This document shows, one piece after another, positions 7,975 through 15,562 of a stretch of DNA of 29,162 nt (the stretch's first letter is position 1; the number at the start of each line of letters is the position of its first letter). The DNA is from an uncultured Streptococcus sp. (GTDB lineage Bacteria; Bacillota; Bacilli; Lactobacillales; Streptococcaceae). Made by a program: the position numbers and the translations under genes. The stretch lies in NCBI RefSeq assembly GCF_938020365.1, contig NZ_CALIIB010000063.1, forward strand, positions 1 through 29,162. Reading direction: 5' to 3'. The notes beneath the pieces were generated by a model that was not told the origin of the DNA, made no database searches, and was given only the letters and a program-made list of their open reading frames with translations.

Positions 7975-8802
7975 TTATAATAAAACATATTCCTCAATAG
8001 CTTTGGCGACACCGTGCTGGTTGTTGCTTTTAGTGACGACTGTTGCCTCAGCTTTAACTGTTTCAGGGGCATTGCCCATAGCGACTCCCAGACCAGCCAG
8101 TCGCAGCATCGGAAGGTCATTGAAGTTGTCTCCAATTGTCATGACCTGCTCCAGCGGAATCTGGTAGTGTTTGGCCACTTCCAGAAGGGCCTGCTCTTTT
8201 GACACCTGTTTATGTGTGACTTCCAAATAGTTGTCCTTGGACAGGTAGAAGGCTGTATTTGGAAAATCTATCGTTTGCAAGTAGTCATGGAGTTGCTGGA
8301 TAACAGCTGCCTCATCAATCAACAGCAACTTATGGGCTGGGATGAGCACATCCAGAACAGGCAGCAGAACATTTTGAATAAGAGGCTGCTCACCTGTAAT
8401 CTCGGCTTCAATCTGCACCCACCTATCCAAACGGTCAGCAATCCAATCTTTACCAGAGTAGAGATTGATGGAAACACTAGGAAATTTAGTTTTGACTAGT
8501 TCCAGAAAAGTGCGGATTTCTTTTTTATCCAATGGATGCTCAATAATGGTCTCGTAATCTTGCGGGTTACCCTTGATAACCAGAGCACCGTTGTAGCAGG
8601 CTAGAGGATTATCTCCCAGTCCCAGCTTACGCGCAATTGGCTCCATACCCAGAGGAGAGCGGGCAGAGGCTAGGACAAAGGGGATATTTTCTTTTTTCAG
8701 CAAGGGAATCTGCTCCCTCAGTTGCGGATCTACTTGGTGCTGGTCATCGAGAATTGTACCGTCAATGTCGCTGATAATCAAACGAATAGGTTGTTTGGTC
8801 AT
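7975..8802 (-). CDS. Cof-type HAD-IIB family sugar-phosphate phosphatase
   Basis: A 275-aa Cof-type HAD phosphatase. Motif I is ISDIDGTILDD with both aspartates present, motif II is VLASAR near residue 42, and the C2B cap lies between about 85 and 190. The C-terminal motif IV is MTIGDNFNDLPML, followed by GVAMGNAPETVK, a Cof-family signature. Such enzymes dephosphorylate sugar phosphates, pyridoxal phosphate or FMN; the exact substrate is open. The start has GGAGG at the right spacing. It lies 41 bp downstream of the deoR-type gene on the same strand and is likely its operon partner, which suggests a sugar-phosphate substrate. Confidence 0.92.
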   Translation of the reverse strand: MTKQPIRLIISDIDGTILDDQHQVDPQLREQIPLLKKENIPFVLASARSPLGMEPIARKLGLGDNPLACYNGALVIKGNPQDYETIIEHPLDKKEIRTFLELVKTKFPSVSINLYSGKDWIADRLDRWVQIEAEITGEQPLIQNVLLPVLDVLIPAHKLLLIDEAAVIQQLHDYLQTIDFPNTAFYLSKDNYLEVTHKQVSKEQALLEVAKHYQIPLEQVMTIGDNFNDLPMLRLAGLGVAMGNAPETVKAEATVVTKSNNQHGVAKAIEEYVLL

Positions 8803-8843
8803 GGTCGCTTCCTCCGTAAGCTATAAAATGAAATCTTGTCGAG

Positions 8844-9590
8844 CTAGTAAATAATGGTGACTTTCCCAGCCAGAAGAGCTTCTAGCTCAGGGCTAGGTTT
8901 TTGATCGGTGATCCAGTAGTCAAAATCGCTGATATTGCCTAAAATATAGGTTGACTCTTTCTTAACTTTGGCCTGCTCGGCCAGCAGAATCTTTGTCTTG
9001 GCCTGTTTGAGAGCTAGCTTCTTCAGATAGGCATCTTCCTGATCTTCAAAGCTGATTTGGCCATTTTTCAGCCCTGCAGCTCCGATAAAAGCTAGATCAA
9101 AAGAAATATCTCTGAGCAGCTCGGCTTCATTGAGGGCGTAGTAAAAACGATTTCTCGGATAGAACTTCCCACCTAAAAGATGGAAAGCAACCTGCTCTTG
9201 GTCACTCAGCATGATGGCATTATCCAAAGAATGAGAAAAAATTGTCATCGGTTGCTGAACTTGCTGAGCCAGCTTGAGAACCACCGTTGATACATCAAAG
9301 AAATTGACCTGATTGGGTTTGAGAAAGTCCAGAGCCTTGTGAGCAATGGCCTTTTTTTCTTGGTTTAGTTGGCCGACACGGTCGTTGAAAGAAGGAATTT
9401 GCCGACTATTTTCCAAAGGAATAATCCCACCATGGGTGCGTTGGACCAGTTTTCGCTCGCTCAAAATTGAGAAATCACGGCGAATAGTGTCCTTTGAAAC
9501 CTGAAAATAGTCTACCATATCCTTGGCTGCCAGCTGTCCTTTGTCCTCTAAAAGTTCCAGCATTTTTGAAAGCCGCTGCTCTTGATACAT
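8844..9590 (-). CDS. DeoR family transcriptional regulator
   Basis: A 248-aa DeoR-type regulator. The start at 9588-9590 is chosen because AAAGGA lies eight bases upstream; an ATG nine bases earlier overlaps that site. Residues 6-60 form the winged helix with the DeoR signature region VSKDTIRRDFSILSERKLV followed by RTHGG. The C-terminal part is the sugar-phosphate sensing domain with DVSTVVLKLA, and an FIGAAGLK segment corresponds to the family's GADGI loop. It is co-oriented with the Cof phosphatase, the classic pairing for control of sugar-phosphate levels. Its promoter at 9623-9651 has near-consensus boxes. Confidence 0.92.
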   Translation of the reverse strand: MYQEQRLSKMLELLEDKGQLAAKDMVDYFQVSKDTIRRDFSILSERKLVQRTHGGIIPLENSRQIPSFNDRVGQLNQEKKAIAHKALDFLKPNQVNFFDVSTVVLKLAQQVQQPMTIFSHSLDNAIMLSDQEQVAFHLLGGKFYPRNRFYYALNEAELLRDISFDLAFIGAAGLKNGQISFEDQEDAYLKKLALKQAKTKILLAEQAKVKKESTYILGNISDFDYWITDQKPSPELEALLAGKVTIIY

Positions 9591-9622
9591 CTTTCTCATC
9601 CTTTCTGCTTCTTTATAAGTTC

Positions 9623-9651
9623 ATTATAATCTATTGTTTAAGTATATGCAA
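9623..9651 (-). promoter_or_regulatory. Promoter of the deoR-type/cof unit
   Basis: On the minus strand TTGCAT (9646-9651), a 17-bp spacer and TATAAT (9623-9628), about 33 bp before the chosen start codon. Confidence 0.7.
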
Positions 9652-9709
9652 GTGTTTATAATGAAGTGTAAGTTATTTTGTCGAATATAAAAAAGTCGTT
9701 TAAAAGTTA

Positions 9710-9822
9710 TGTTATAATCAAAAAAATCAAGCAGGTAAGATGAGGAAAGATGATTTCAAGTGAATTTCGGAAATTACAAGAAACTTGGCAGTAAAAAAAC
9801 TCCTGATGAAGAATCAGAAGTT
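9710..9822 (+). other. Orphan promoter with a tiny reading frame, possible small RNA
   Basis: An extended -10 (TGTTATAAT, 9710-9718) on the plus strand has no gene behind it. About 100 bases of AT-rich sequence follow, with a 14-codon frame MISSEFRKLQETWQ (ATG at 9750) that stops just before a hairpin at 9798-9822. The hairpin is the terminator of the opposite MFS gene but has a short T run on this strand too. This could be a small RNA, a leader peptide or the stump of a deleted gene. No good -35 is present. Confidence 0.3.
9798..9822 (-). terminator. Intrinsic terminator of the MFS gene
   Basis: AACTCCTGA (9798-9806) and TCAGAAGTT (9814-9822) pair with one G-U; on the minus strand a T7 tract follows. 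It abuts the stop codon of the MFS gene. Confidence 0.8.
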
Positions 9823-10995
9823 TTATAGAATCTTATCAAATTTTTCTATGTAAAAGAGGCTCATAGTCATGATGACGGTCAGTCCGAGGAGGATGAGGAT
9901 GGCTGGTGTCCAAGAATGGAACAAATCAAAGCTGTAGCCAAAGAGGCTCGGGCCGAAGGCAGCTAGGATGTATCCTCCAGTTTGAGCCAGTCCAGATAGT
10001 TGAGCCGTTTGCGCAGGTGTAGAGGTCTTGAGGGAGAAGGTCACCATGAGATAGGGGAAGAGGGCGCTGACAGACATACCAATGAGCAGATTAAGAATCA
10101 GCCAATAAGCAAAGGAATCTGTCCGAATCAAGAGCATGGTAATGCCGATCAGACCTGCCGCAGAAACCAGGCTAATCATGACCAGACGTTGACGAGCCTT
10201 CAAGCGCGCTGTCAAGCTAGGAATTGTCATCGAAAAGGGCAGGCTAATCAGAGAAAAGACCGCTGCTAGTAGTCCGGTCGTATCAGTAGAAAGGCCAGCT
10301 TGCTGCCCCAAGGTTGGCAACCAAGTCATACTGGTATAAAAGAGTAGTGACTGTAAGCCACCAAATAAAATTAAGGCCCAGACTCTTGGATTTTTTAGAA
10401 GAGCTCCTTGCTCTTGCTTTCCTTGCTGTTTAGCCGCCAAGCGATGGCTATATTTGACATTGGGCAACCAAACCAGAAGAATCACAAAGCAAATCAGGGT
10501 CGATACCCAAATGAGACCTTGCCAAGAGCTCATTTGAACGATGGGAACAGCCAAAGCAGACAGAATCGTGATCGACAGCCCCATTGATGTGATATAAAGA
10601 GTTGTCAAAAGACCGACACGATGTGGCTGATTGGCCTGAATCAAGCTCGGAAGAAGGACGTTTAAGACAGCAATAGCCGCTCCTAAAATAATAGTTCCCG
10701 TATAGAGTAAGGGAAGATTAAATACGCGAATCAGAGAGCCTAGAGTTAGCACGAGTAAAACAAGTGCAAACAGCTTTTCCAAGCTCATTTTTTGTGCTAA
10801 GCGCGGAGCAAAGACCGAGCAGAGGGCAAACATGATCAAGGGCAGGCTAGTCAAGAGGCCTAGGGAACTAACTGGCACCTGTAGCCCCTCAGCAATATCT
10901 GTCAGAACGATAGGCAAAACAGTAAAAGGAGCCCGCAGTGCTATCCCGATCATCACTATACCTGGAATTAAAAATGGTGAGTGTTCTTTTTTCAT
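9823..10995 (-). CDS. MFS transporter, CynX/NimT family
   Basis: A 390-aa protein with twelve predicted membrane segments. The opening GIVMIGIALRAPFTVLPIVL is the hallmark of the CynX/NimT (COG2807) branch of the major facilitator superfamily, whose members move cyanate, nitroimidazole or other small compounds. The cytosolic loop after TM6 is basic (about residues 185-200). The start has AAAGGAG upstream. It lies 76 bp downstream of the tetR gene on the same strand but has its own extended -10 promoter, so it may be a direct target of that regulator. Substrate unknown. Confidence 0.88.
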   Translation of the reverse strand: MKKEHSPFLIPGIVMIGIALRAPFTVLPIVLTDIAEGLQVPVSSLGLLTSLPLIMFALCSVFAPRLAQKMSLEKLFALVLLVLTLGSLIRVFNLPLLYTGTIILGAAIAVLNVLLPSLIQANQPHRVGLLTTLYITSMGLSITILSALAVPIVQMSSWQGLIWVSTLICFVILLVWLPNVKYSHRLAAKQQGKQEQGALLKNPRVWALILFGGLQSLLFYTSMTWLPTLGQQAGLSTDTTGLLAAVFSLISLPFSMTIPSLTARLKARQRLVMISLVSAAGLIGITMLLIRTDSFAYWLILNLLIGMSVSALFPYLMVTFSLKTSTPAQTAQLSGLAQTGGYILAAFGPSLFGYSFDLFHSWTPAILILLGLTVIMTMSLFYIEKFDKIL

Positions 10996-11029
10996 AAATA
11001 GTCAATCTCCTTTCGTACGTCAAGGAACG

Positions 11030-11038
11030 ATTATACCA
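11030..11038 (-). promoter_or_regulatory. Extended -10 promoter of the MFS gene
   Basis: On the minus strand TGGTATAAT precedes the MFS start by about 35 bp. A weak inverted repeat TCCTT/AAGGA lies downstream of it. Confidence 0.5.
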
Positions 11039-11071
11039 TATCTTTTTAGAAAATGATAGGCGAATTGCGGC

Positions 11072-11593
11072 TTAGTCCATCAAGTCCAGAAAATAGTGAG
11101 AAATCGTGTCTTCGTCAACCTGATTTCGTTGCTGCAGCCACCAGCTGACCGTCTCCACAAAAGTTGATGTCACATAATTTTTTAAAAAGTTGTCCGGCAG
11201 ATGACTTTTTTTCTGCAATAATGTCTGCTCAATCATGGGAAAGAGGTAGCGCTCAAGCTCGATTTTCAGGCGGTTGATGAAATAAGTATTTTTAGCTAGG
11301 AGGAGGGTGGCTATCCGATCCTGATTTTTCCGAAAGTGATGGAAAATATGGGCGGTCGCTTCAAACAAATCGCGTCCTTCAGATCGCTCGATAAAGGTAT
11401 GCTGAAAGAGATCTTGGCAGAGTTCCTCCAGCAGAGTTTCCTTGGTCTCAAAGTGGCTATAGAAGGTGGAGCGGCCCACATCAGCTAGATCAATGATTTC
11501 CTGAACAGTGATGCTTTCGTAGCTTTTCTGATTGAGCAGGCTGATAAAGGCTTGGTAAATAGCTGCGCGTGATTTTTTTACTCGTCTATCCAT
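11072..11593 (-). CDS. TetR/AcrR family transcriptional regulator
   Basis: A 173-aa regulator. The start is the ATG at 11591-11593; an upstream TTG extension overlaps a palindrome and is unlikely. Residues about 8-55 form the TetR DNA-binding domain (AIYQAFISLLNQKSYESITV, then ADVGRSTFYSHFETKETLL with the recognition helix). The C-terminal ligand domain is helical and short (about 115 residues) and resembles the TetR_C domain of streptococcal regulators. It lies upstream of the MFS gene on the same strand and is divergent from the CDF transporter. Two palindromes between tetR and the CDF gene (11605-11622, 11686-11704) are candidate binding sites. Confidence 0.88.
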   Translation of the reverse strand: MDRRVKKSRAAIYQAFISLLNQKSYESITVQEIIDLADVGRSTFYSHFETKETLLEELCQDLFQHTFIERSEGRDLFEATAHIFHHFRKNQDRIATLLLAKNTYFINRLKIELERYLFPMIEQTLLQKKSHLPDNFLKNYVTSTFVETVSWWLQQRNQVDEDTISHYFLDLMD

Positions 11594-11604
11594 GGAAATT
11601 CCGT

Positions 11605-11622
11605 ACAAAAAGAGCTTTTTGT
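11605..11622. promoter_or_regulatory. Perfect palindrome in the tetR leader
   Basis: ACAAAAAG and CTTTTTGT, 8-bp arms with a 2-bp centre, 11 bp upstream of the tetR start codon. It could be an operator or an RNA hairpin covering the start region; no T-run suggests a terminator. Confidence 0.45.
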
Positions 11623-11685
11623 CTGCTAAGAGACAAAGGGCATGAACTGGCTCTTGTTTCCTTTCTGATAATAGGAGATAATATA

Positions 11686-11704
11686 ATTGAACAGAGTGTT
11701 CGAT
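11686..11704. promoter_or_regulatory. Candidate TetR operator between divergent genes
   Basis: ATTGAACA, three bases, TGTTCGAT: 8-bp arms with one mismatch and a perfect GAACA-gag-TGTTC core. It overlaps a possible -35 TTGAAC for the CDF gene (-10-like TAGATT at 11711-11716) and is next to a TATTAT -10 on the minus strand for tetR, so one site could control both. Confidence 0.5.
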
Positions 11705-11762
11705 ATTGATTAGATTATACCATAAATCGTATTCTTTTAGGAAAATAAATAAGGAGGTTCAC

Positions 11763-12623
11763 ATGAAATCCAGTAGAAATATGACCATTGCCTTTCTCTT
11801 GAACTTTTCTTTTGCTATTATTGAATTTATCTTTGGGCTTCTCTTTCATTCTAGCGCTGTCTTAGCGGATGCAATTCACGATACAGGAGATGCTTTGGCG
11901 ATTGGTCTATCGACTCTTTTTGAGAAGATTTCTACTAGAAAAGAAGACCGTAACTATACCCTAGGATATAAACGCTACAGCCTGCTGGGTGCCCTCTTGA
12001 CTTCGGTGATTTTGCTGGTCGGTTCGACCTTGGTAATCGTGGAAAATGTCCCTAAATTATTCGCTCCTGAGAAGGTGAATTATGATGGCATGTTGGTTTT
12101 GGGAATTGTCGCTATTGCCGTTAATACAGCAGCTAGCAGAGTAGTCAGCCATGGCCACAGTCACAATGAATCCATTCTTAGCCTGCATTTTCTTGAGGAT
12201 ATTTTGGGTTGGCTAGCAGTTGTCGGAGTGTCTATTATTCTGCGCTTCACCGATTGGTATTTCCTAGATCCGCTGCTTTCTCTGATCATCGCAGGCTTTA
12301 TTCTCAGCAAGGCTCTGCCAAAATTTTGGGAGAATATCCAGATCTTCCTAGACCATGTGCCCAGCGATGTGGATCTCAGTCAGCTTTATCAGGAAATAGC
12401 AGCGCTGGAAAATGTGCGAGCCATCACTCAGCTCAATGTTTGGACGACGGATGGTTTGGAAAAATATGCCATGCTTCATATCTGTCTGGAAAATCCCAAT
12501 TTGCTGGCTGAAACGCAGATTGTCCTACGCCAAAAGCTTTTGGCTTATGGCATTTCCAAAGTGACCATTCAGACCGATGAAAGCTTGCAGGAACACCAAG
12601 AATATTGTATTGGTAAAGAATAA
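11763..12623 (+). CDS. Cation diffusion facilitator transporter, zinc-type
   Basis: A 286-aa CDF exporter. The start is the ATG at 11763 behind AAGGAGG; the open frame extends upstream without a ribosome site. Six membrane segments span roughly residues 8-185, then a cytosolic metal-sensing domain (about 200-275). The metal site is H39-D-T-G-D43 in TM2 and H142-F-L-E-D146 in TM5; the HxxxD/HxxxD set is typical of Zn/Cd CDF proteins, while Mn exporters (MntE) have DxxxD. A histidine loop SHGHSHN (129-135) lies between TM4 and TM5. It is divergent from tetR and may be its target. Likely exports zinc or cadmium by proton exchange. Confidence 0.9.
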   Translation: MKSSRNMTIAFLLNFSFAIIEFIFGLLFHSSAVLADAIHDTGDALAIGLSTLFEKISTRKEDRNYTLGYKRYSLLGALLTSVILLVGSTLVIVENVPKLFAPEKVNYDGMLVLGIVAIAVNTAASRVVSHGHSHNESILSLHFLEDILGWLAVVGVSIILRFTDWYFLDPLLSLIIAGFILSKALPKFWENIQIFLDHVPSDVDLSQLYQEIAALENVRAITQLNVWTTDGLEKYAMLHICLENPNLLAETQIVLRQKLLAYGISKVTIQTDESLQEHQEYCIGKE

Positions 12624-12630
12624 GCCAGCT

Positions 12631-12654
12631 CCCCAGAGAAATTCTGGGGCTTTT
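12631..12654 (+). terminator. Intrinsic terminator of the CDF gene
   Basis: CCCCAGA (12631-12637) and TCTGGGG (12643-12649) with a five-base loop, followed by CTTTTGTTT. Confidence 0.85.
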
Positions 12655-12695
12655 GTTTGCGGAAATAAAAAAATTCTCAAATAGCACATAAATGC

Positions 12696-12724
12696 TTGTC
12701 TTTTATTCTTGTGTGTGATATATT
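12696..12724 (+). promoter_or_regulatory. Promoter of the membrane protein-XRE-maf unit
   Basis: TTGTCT (12696-12701), 17 bp, TATATT (12719-12724). The predicted start of transcription is about 12731. Confidence 0.6.
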
Positions 12725-12736
12725 TATAACATAAAG

Positions 12737-12756
12737 GTGTTAAATATTTCTAACAC
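12737..12756 (+). promoter_or_regulatory. Inverted repeat in the leader, candidate XRE operator
   Basis: GTGTTA (12737-12742) and TAACAC (12751-12756), 6-bp perfect arms around an 8-bp AT-rich centre, just after the predicted transcription start. It is well placed for autorepression by the small XRE protein of this unit. Confidence 0.45.
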
Positions 12757-12773
12757 TACGAAAGGAGTCTATC

Positions 12774-13376
12774 ATGAAAAAAAGTCAAAAAATGGGTGCC
12801 CTCATTTTGATGATTGCCACCGCTCTCTTTATTGATTTCACTGTTTTCCTTGCTCCCAGCAATCTCAACTGGCTAGCCAAGTGGATGATTGTCGGTTTAG
12901 TAAGTTTAGGTCAGCTCATGAGTATCTGGTCTTGGTTTCACATGAAACCATGGCCTAAGAAGATGAAAGAAGTTCAAGAAAAGCAGGTCTATGATCTAAC
13001 CATGAAATTTTATAATCTGTTGAATCTTACGGCAACCTCTATCTATACTGTCGGAATCTGGTTGTGGACTCCGAGCACCAATCCGCCCATTATAAAGCAC
13101 ATTGCTTTGGGAAGCCTCCTCGCTATCCAGTTTCTCTTTCTTTTATTTTTTGCCTTGAAAAAGGTCAAGGAGAGAGCAGACGAGCGCTTTTATGCCAATC
13201 TAGCAAAAGCAGCGACTTTGATGTTTGCCGTCTGTATAGCAATTTTACTAGTGCTTGCAGGGATTAGTGCTAATGTAGGATCTATCACAGTCAATGCCGG
13301 AATATTTTTCATCATGATTGGTGTCTTGGTTTTGCTCTTTGGATTTGTCTTCTTTTTATTTGAAAAGAGAGGTTAA
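12774..13376 (+). CDS. Six-helix membrane protein of unknown function
   Basis: A 200-aa integral membrane protein. Hydrophobic segments lie at about 8-28, 34-54, 80-100, 108-129, 144-164 and 173-196. A basic loop (KPWPKKMKEVQEK, 58-70) follows TM2 and KKVKERADERF (129-139) follows TM4. No catalytic or transport motif is recognised. The ribosome site AAAGGAG is strong. The XRE regulator starts 3 bp after its stop, which resembles the common pairing of a small Cro/CI-type regulator with a polytopic membrane protein in Firmicutes. Function unknown; it may be a target or partner of that regulator. Confidence 0.8.
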   Translation: MKKSQKMGALILMIATALFIDFTVFLAPSNLNWLAKWMIVGLVSLGQLMSIWSWFHMKPWPKKMKEVQEKQVYDLTMKFYNLLNLTATSIYTVGIWLWTPSTNPPIIKHIALGSLLAIQFLFLLFFALKKVKERADERFYANLAKAATLMFAVCIAILLVLAGISANVGSITVNAGIFFIMIGVLVLLFGFVFFLFEKRG

Positions 13377-13378
13377 AA

Positions 13379-13606
13379 ATGGCCAAGGAAAGCAATATTA
13401 TCACCAATCTCAAATCTGTCCGCGAATCCAGGGGCATGACCCAGCAGGAGTTAGCGGACCACATTGGAATGCGGCGCGAAACGATCTTGCACTTGGAAAA
13501 TAATCGCTACAATCCCTCGCTAGAGATGGCTTTAAAAATCGCTCAGGTTTTTGATTTGCGGGTGGATGAACTCTTTCAATTAAAGGACACGGGAGGACAA
13601 TCATGA
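13379..13606 (+). CDS. Small XRE-family HTH regulator
   Basis: A 75-aa protein that is little more than a helix-turn-helix: NLKSVRESRGMTQQELADHIGMRRETILHLENN covers residues 10-42 and the tail DLRVDELFQL closes the fold. It belongs to the YozG-like group of short Cro/CI regulators. It starts 3 bp after the membrane protein and overlaps maf by 4 bp (ATGA), so all three genes form one translationally coupled unit. The inverted repeat at 12737-12756 is a candidate target. Confidence 0.92.
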   Translation: MAKESNIITNLKSVRESRGMTQQELADHIGMRRETILHLENNRYNPSLEMALKIAQVFDLRVDELFQLKDTGGQS

Positions 13607-14250
13607 AGATGGTTTTTGACTACCAAAGGGAAGGTGAAAAAGGAGAGATTTGCCGCTTTGTCCTGCTATCTACATCGCCCAGACGCAAGGAATTGCTGAG
13701 CTTTTTGAATCCAGAGATTCAGGCTGTAGAAGTGGACGAGCGAGCTATTGAAGAGCAGTGTATGGCAAGTATCGATGATCAGGATTTTCTGACCAAGGCA
13801 GCCAAGATTTGCTGTGAGATTTCTAAAGCCAAGTCTGATTTGGACTTGGAAGTCGATACTCTTTATATTTCGGCTGACACTATCGTTGTGGTAGATGGTC
13901 AGATTTACAATAAACCGCAGGATTTAGCTGAAGCTGGCCAGATGTTTCGCTCTTACTTTGGCAAGAGTCACCATGTAGTGACCTCGGTCTGTCTACGTAT
14001 GCAGGGTTTTCTAGAAGTATTTTACACCGTGGCGCAGGTGGACTTTGTGGATTATTACCCAGAATTAGAGCCTGTCATTGAGGTCTATCTGCATGAGAAG
14101 CGTCCGCTAGACAAGGCAGGTGCTTATGGTTTTCAGGAGCTGGATCCTCGCTTTATTCGCTCAATTACAGGTGATATGCACACCATCATCGGCCTGCCTG
14201 TCGCTGAGACCAGCTATCGGATTTATAGGGATAGCAAAGGAAAAGAGTAA
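13603..14250 (+). CDS. maf: Maf family nucleotide pyrophosphatase
   Basis: A 215-aa Maf/YhdE-type protein, which hydrolyses non-canonical or modified nucleoside triphosphates in the cytosol. Conserved features are STSPRRKELL (23-32), VDERAIEE (44-51), ISADTIVVVDG (89-99), DKAGAYGFQE (170-179) and SITGDMHTIIGLP (187-199). The chain is longer than the usual 185-195 residues because of an N-terminal extension of about 15 residues and an acidic insertion near 55-85. The usual IQ after GxYG is FQ, so specificity may differ from standard Maf. It is coupled to the XRE gene by a 4-bp overlap, an unusual context for maf. A strong terminator follows. Confidence 0.88.
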   Translation: MKMVFDYQREGEKGEICRFVLLSTSPRRKELLSFLNPEIQAVEVDERAIEEQCMASIDDQDFLTKAAKICCEISKAKSDLDLEVDTLYISADTIVVVDGQIYNKPQDLAEAGQMFRSYFGKSHHVVTSVCLRMQGFLEVFYTVAQVDFVDYYPELEPVIEVYLHEKRPLDKAGAYGFQELDPRFIRSITGDMHTIIGLPVAETSYRIYRDSKGKE

Positions 14251-14276
14251 GGCTTTGATTTCTATTCTAAAACATC

Positions 14277-14324
14277 AAAAAATCTCCCCATAAGTGGCTG
14301 TCCACTTTCTTAGGGAGATTTTTT
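14277..14324. terminator. Long bidirectional terminator
   Basis: Outer stem AAAAAATCTCCC (14277-14288) with GGGAGATTTTTT (14313-14324), inner stem AAGTGG / CCACTT (14292-14307). It ends in T runs on both strands and separates maf from the convergent GH1-like gene. Confidence 0.92.
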
Positions 14325-14349
14325 CTATGTTTTGAAATGGGACTGGATC

Positions 14350-15522
14350 CTAGATGTTTACATCGCTCCAGCTAAATGGCGTGTAGCCAAGCAACTCAAT
14401 CCCGTCAATCTCAACGGATTTAATAATTTCTTGAACGTTGTCTTGAATGTTCTTAGCTAATTGCGGGTGGTCAGAGACCTCAGAACAAGTCTCAATGACC
14501 AACAGAGGCTTGTGGTAGCGCTCGTATAGCTCAGACATGGCAATCCGAAGAAGAACAGGTTGTGCAAGGCAAGTTTCTACATTTTTGCGGACATATTTGT
14601 TGGTAAACAAATCTTGGATATTTTCTGCCGCATAATGTGAGAAGGCAATAAAGTCCACGACTCCTTCTCTTAAGGCGAAGACATCCTCTTCCGTAATGCC
14701 CAGATCCAGCTGATTTCGCTCAATGTAGCGAAGGAAGTGGTTTGGATAGTGGCCCTTGGTCTGCACATCTGTAAAAATGTAGTTTTTACGTCTGTTCAAC
14801 TCATGGCCCAAGGCATCGGTAGCTGAGTGATTTTCTTGGTGGGAATCACTATTGATGGTAATCAAGCTACCAAATTGGAAGGTTGGATTGATGGTTTGAC
14901 CGAGTTTAACCACGTTTGCGGATGCGATTAGCTGATGGTGAGCAGCCAGCCAAATTTGTTGTTCCTGGTTTTCCGTGCTGTCAAAGTGTAGCCCAGCGCC
15001 TAAGAATGGCAAATAAGACAGAGCGCTCATTTCTTTAAAGGTAATCCAGTAAGTGACTTTTTCTTTAAAGTGGGTCAAAACGGCTTCGCAATACTTTTCA
15101 TACATGGCAATCATTTGACGACTTTTCCATGCGCCGTATTTTTCATACAAATGAAGCGGGAAGTCAAAATGAGACAAGCTCACAATTGGTTCGATGTCAT
15201 TTTCGAGCAGTGCATCGATAATTGACTCATAGAAAGCAAGGACCTTAGCGTCGGGTCTCCGCTCTTCTCCTGTCGGGAAGAGGCGAGTCCATGAAAAGGA
15301 TAGCTGGTAGGTATTGAAGCCCATTGTTTTAATTTTTTCAATATCTGCCAGATAATCCTGTTTGCTGGAGCCTTGTTTGAATAAATCATAGGCTCCTAGG
15401 GGAATTGTTCGATAGTCAACTGTTCCGTCCATGACAGAGAGACGATAGTCTTCACCATACTGGGGTAGAATGTCGGTGATTCCTAGACTTTTACCATTAC
15501 TTGATAGAATATTTCTAATCAT
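14350..15522 (-). CDS. GH1-like protein lacking both ends of the family fold
   Basis: A 390-aa relative of 6-phospho-beta-glucosidases (GH1), shorter than the usual 460-480. The middle is well kept: QLSFSWTRLFPTG (73-85), SLSHFDFPLHL (115-125) and YWITFKE (158-164) with acid/base Glu164. The nucleophile position is E344 in LLVIETCSE. Three features are off-family. The N-terminal FLWGxAxAAxQxEG strand, with its sugar-binding Gln, is absent. The invariant Asn of TFNE is Lys163, and the ENG motif reads ETC. The chain stops at GYTPFSWSDVNI, about 50-60 residues early, losing the loop that reads the 6-phosphate. It starts 40 bp after the serine-rich gene on the same strand with AAGGAAC as ribosome site and no terminator between. 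It may be a decaying enzyme or a protein with a new role. Confidence 0.8.
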   Translation of the reverse strand: MIRNILSSNGKSLGITDILPQYGEDYRLSVMDGTVDYRTIPLGAYDLFKQGSSKQDYLADIEKIKTMGFNTYQLSFSWTRLFPTGEERRPDAKVLAFYESIIDALLENDIEPIVSLSHFDFPLHLYEKYGAWKSRQMIAMYEKYCEAVLTHFKEKVTYWITFKEMSALSYLPFLGAGLHFDSTENQEQQIWLAAHHQLIASANVVKLGQTINPTFQFGSLITINSDSHQENHSATDALGHELNRRKNYIFTDVQTKGHYPNHFLRYIERNQLDLGITEEDVFALREGVVDFIAFSHYAAENIQDLFTNKYVRKNVETCLAQPVLLRIAMSELYERYHKPLLVIETCSEVSDHPQLAKNIQDNVQEIIKSVEIDGIELLGYTPFSWSDVNI

Positions 15523-15562
15523 ATTAGTTCCTTTCAGTATTCATTCGCTGCTTGTTCTGAGC

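Noticed and set aside
11706..11762. N-terminal extension of the CDF transporter
   Set aside because: It lies in the promoter region; the ATG at 11763 has a perfect AAGGAGG.
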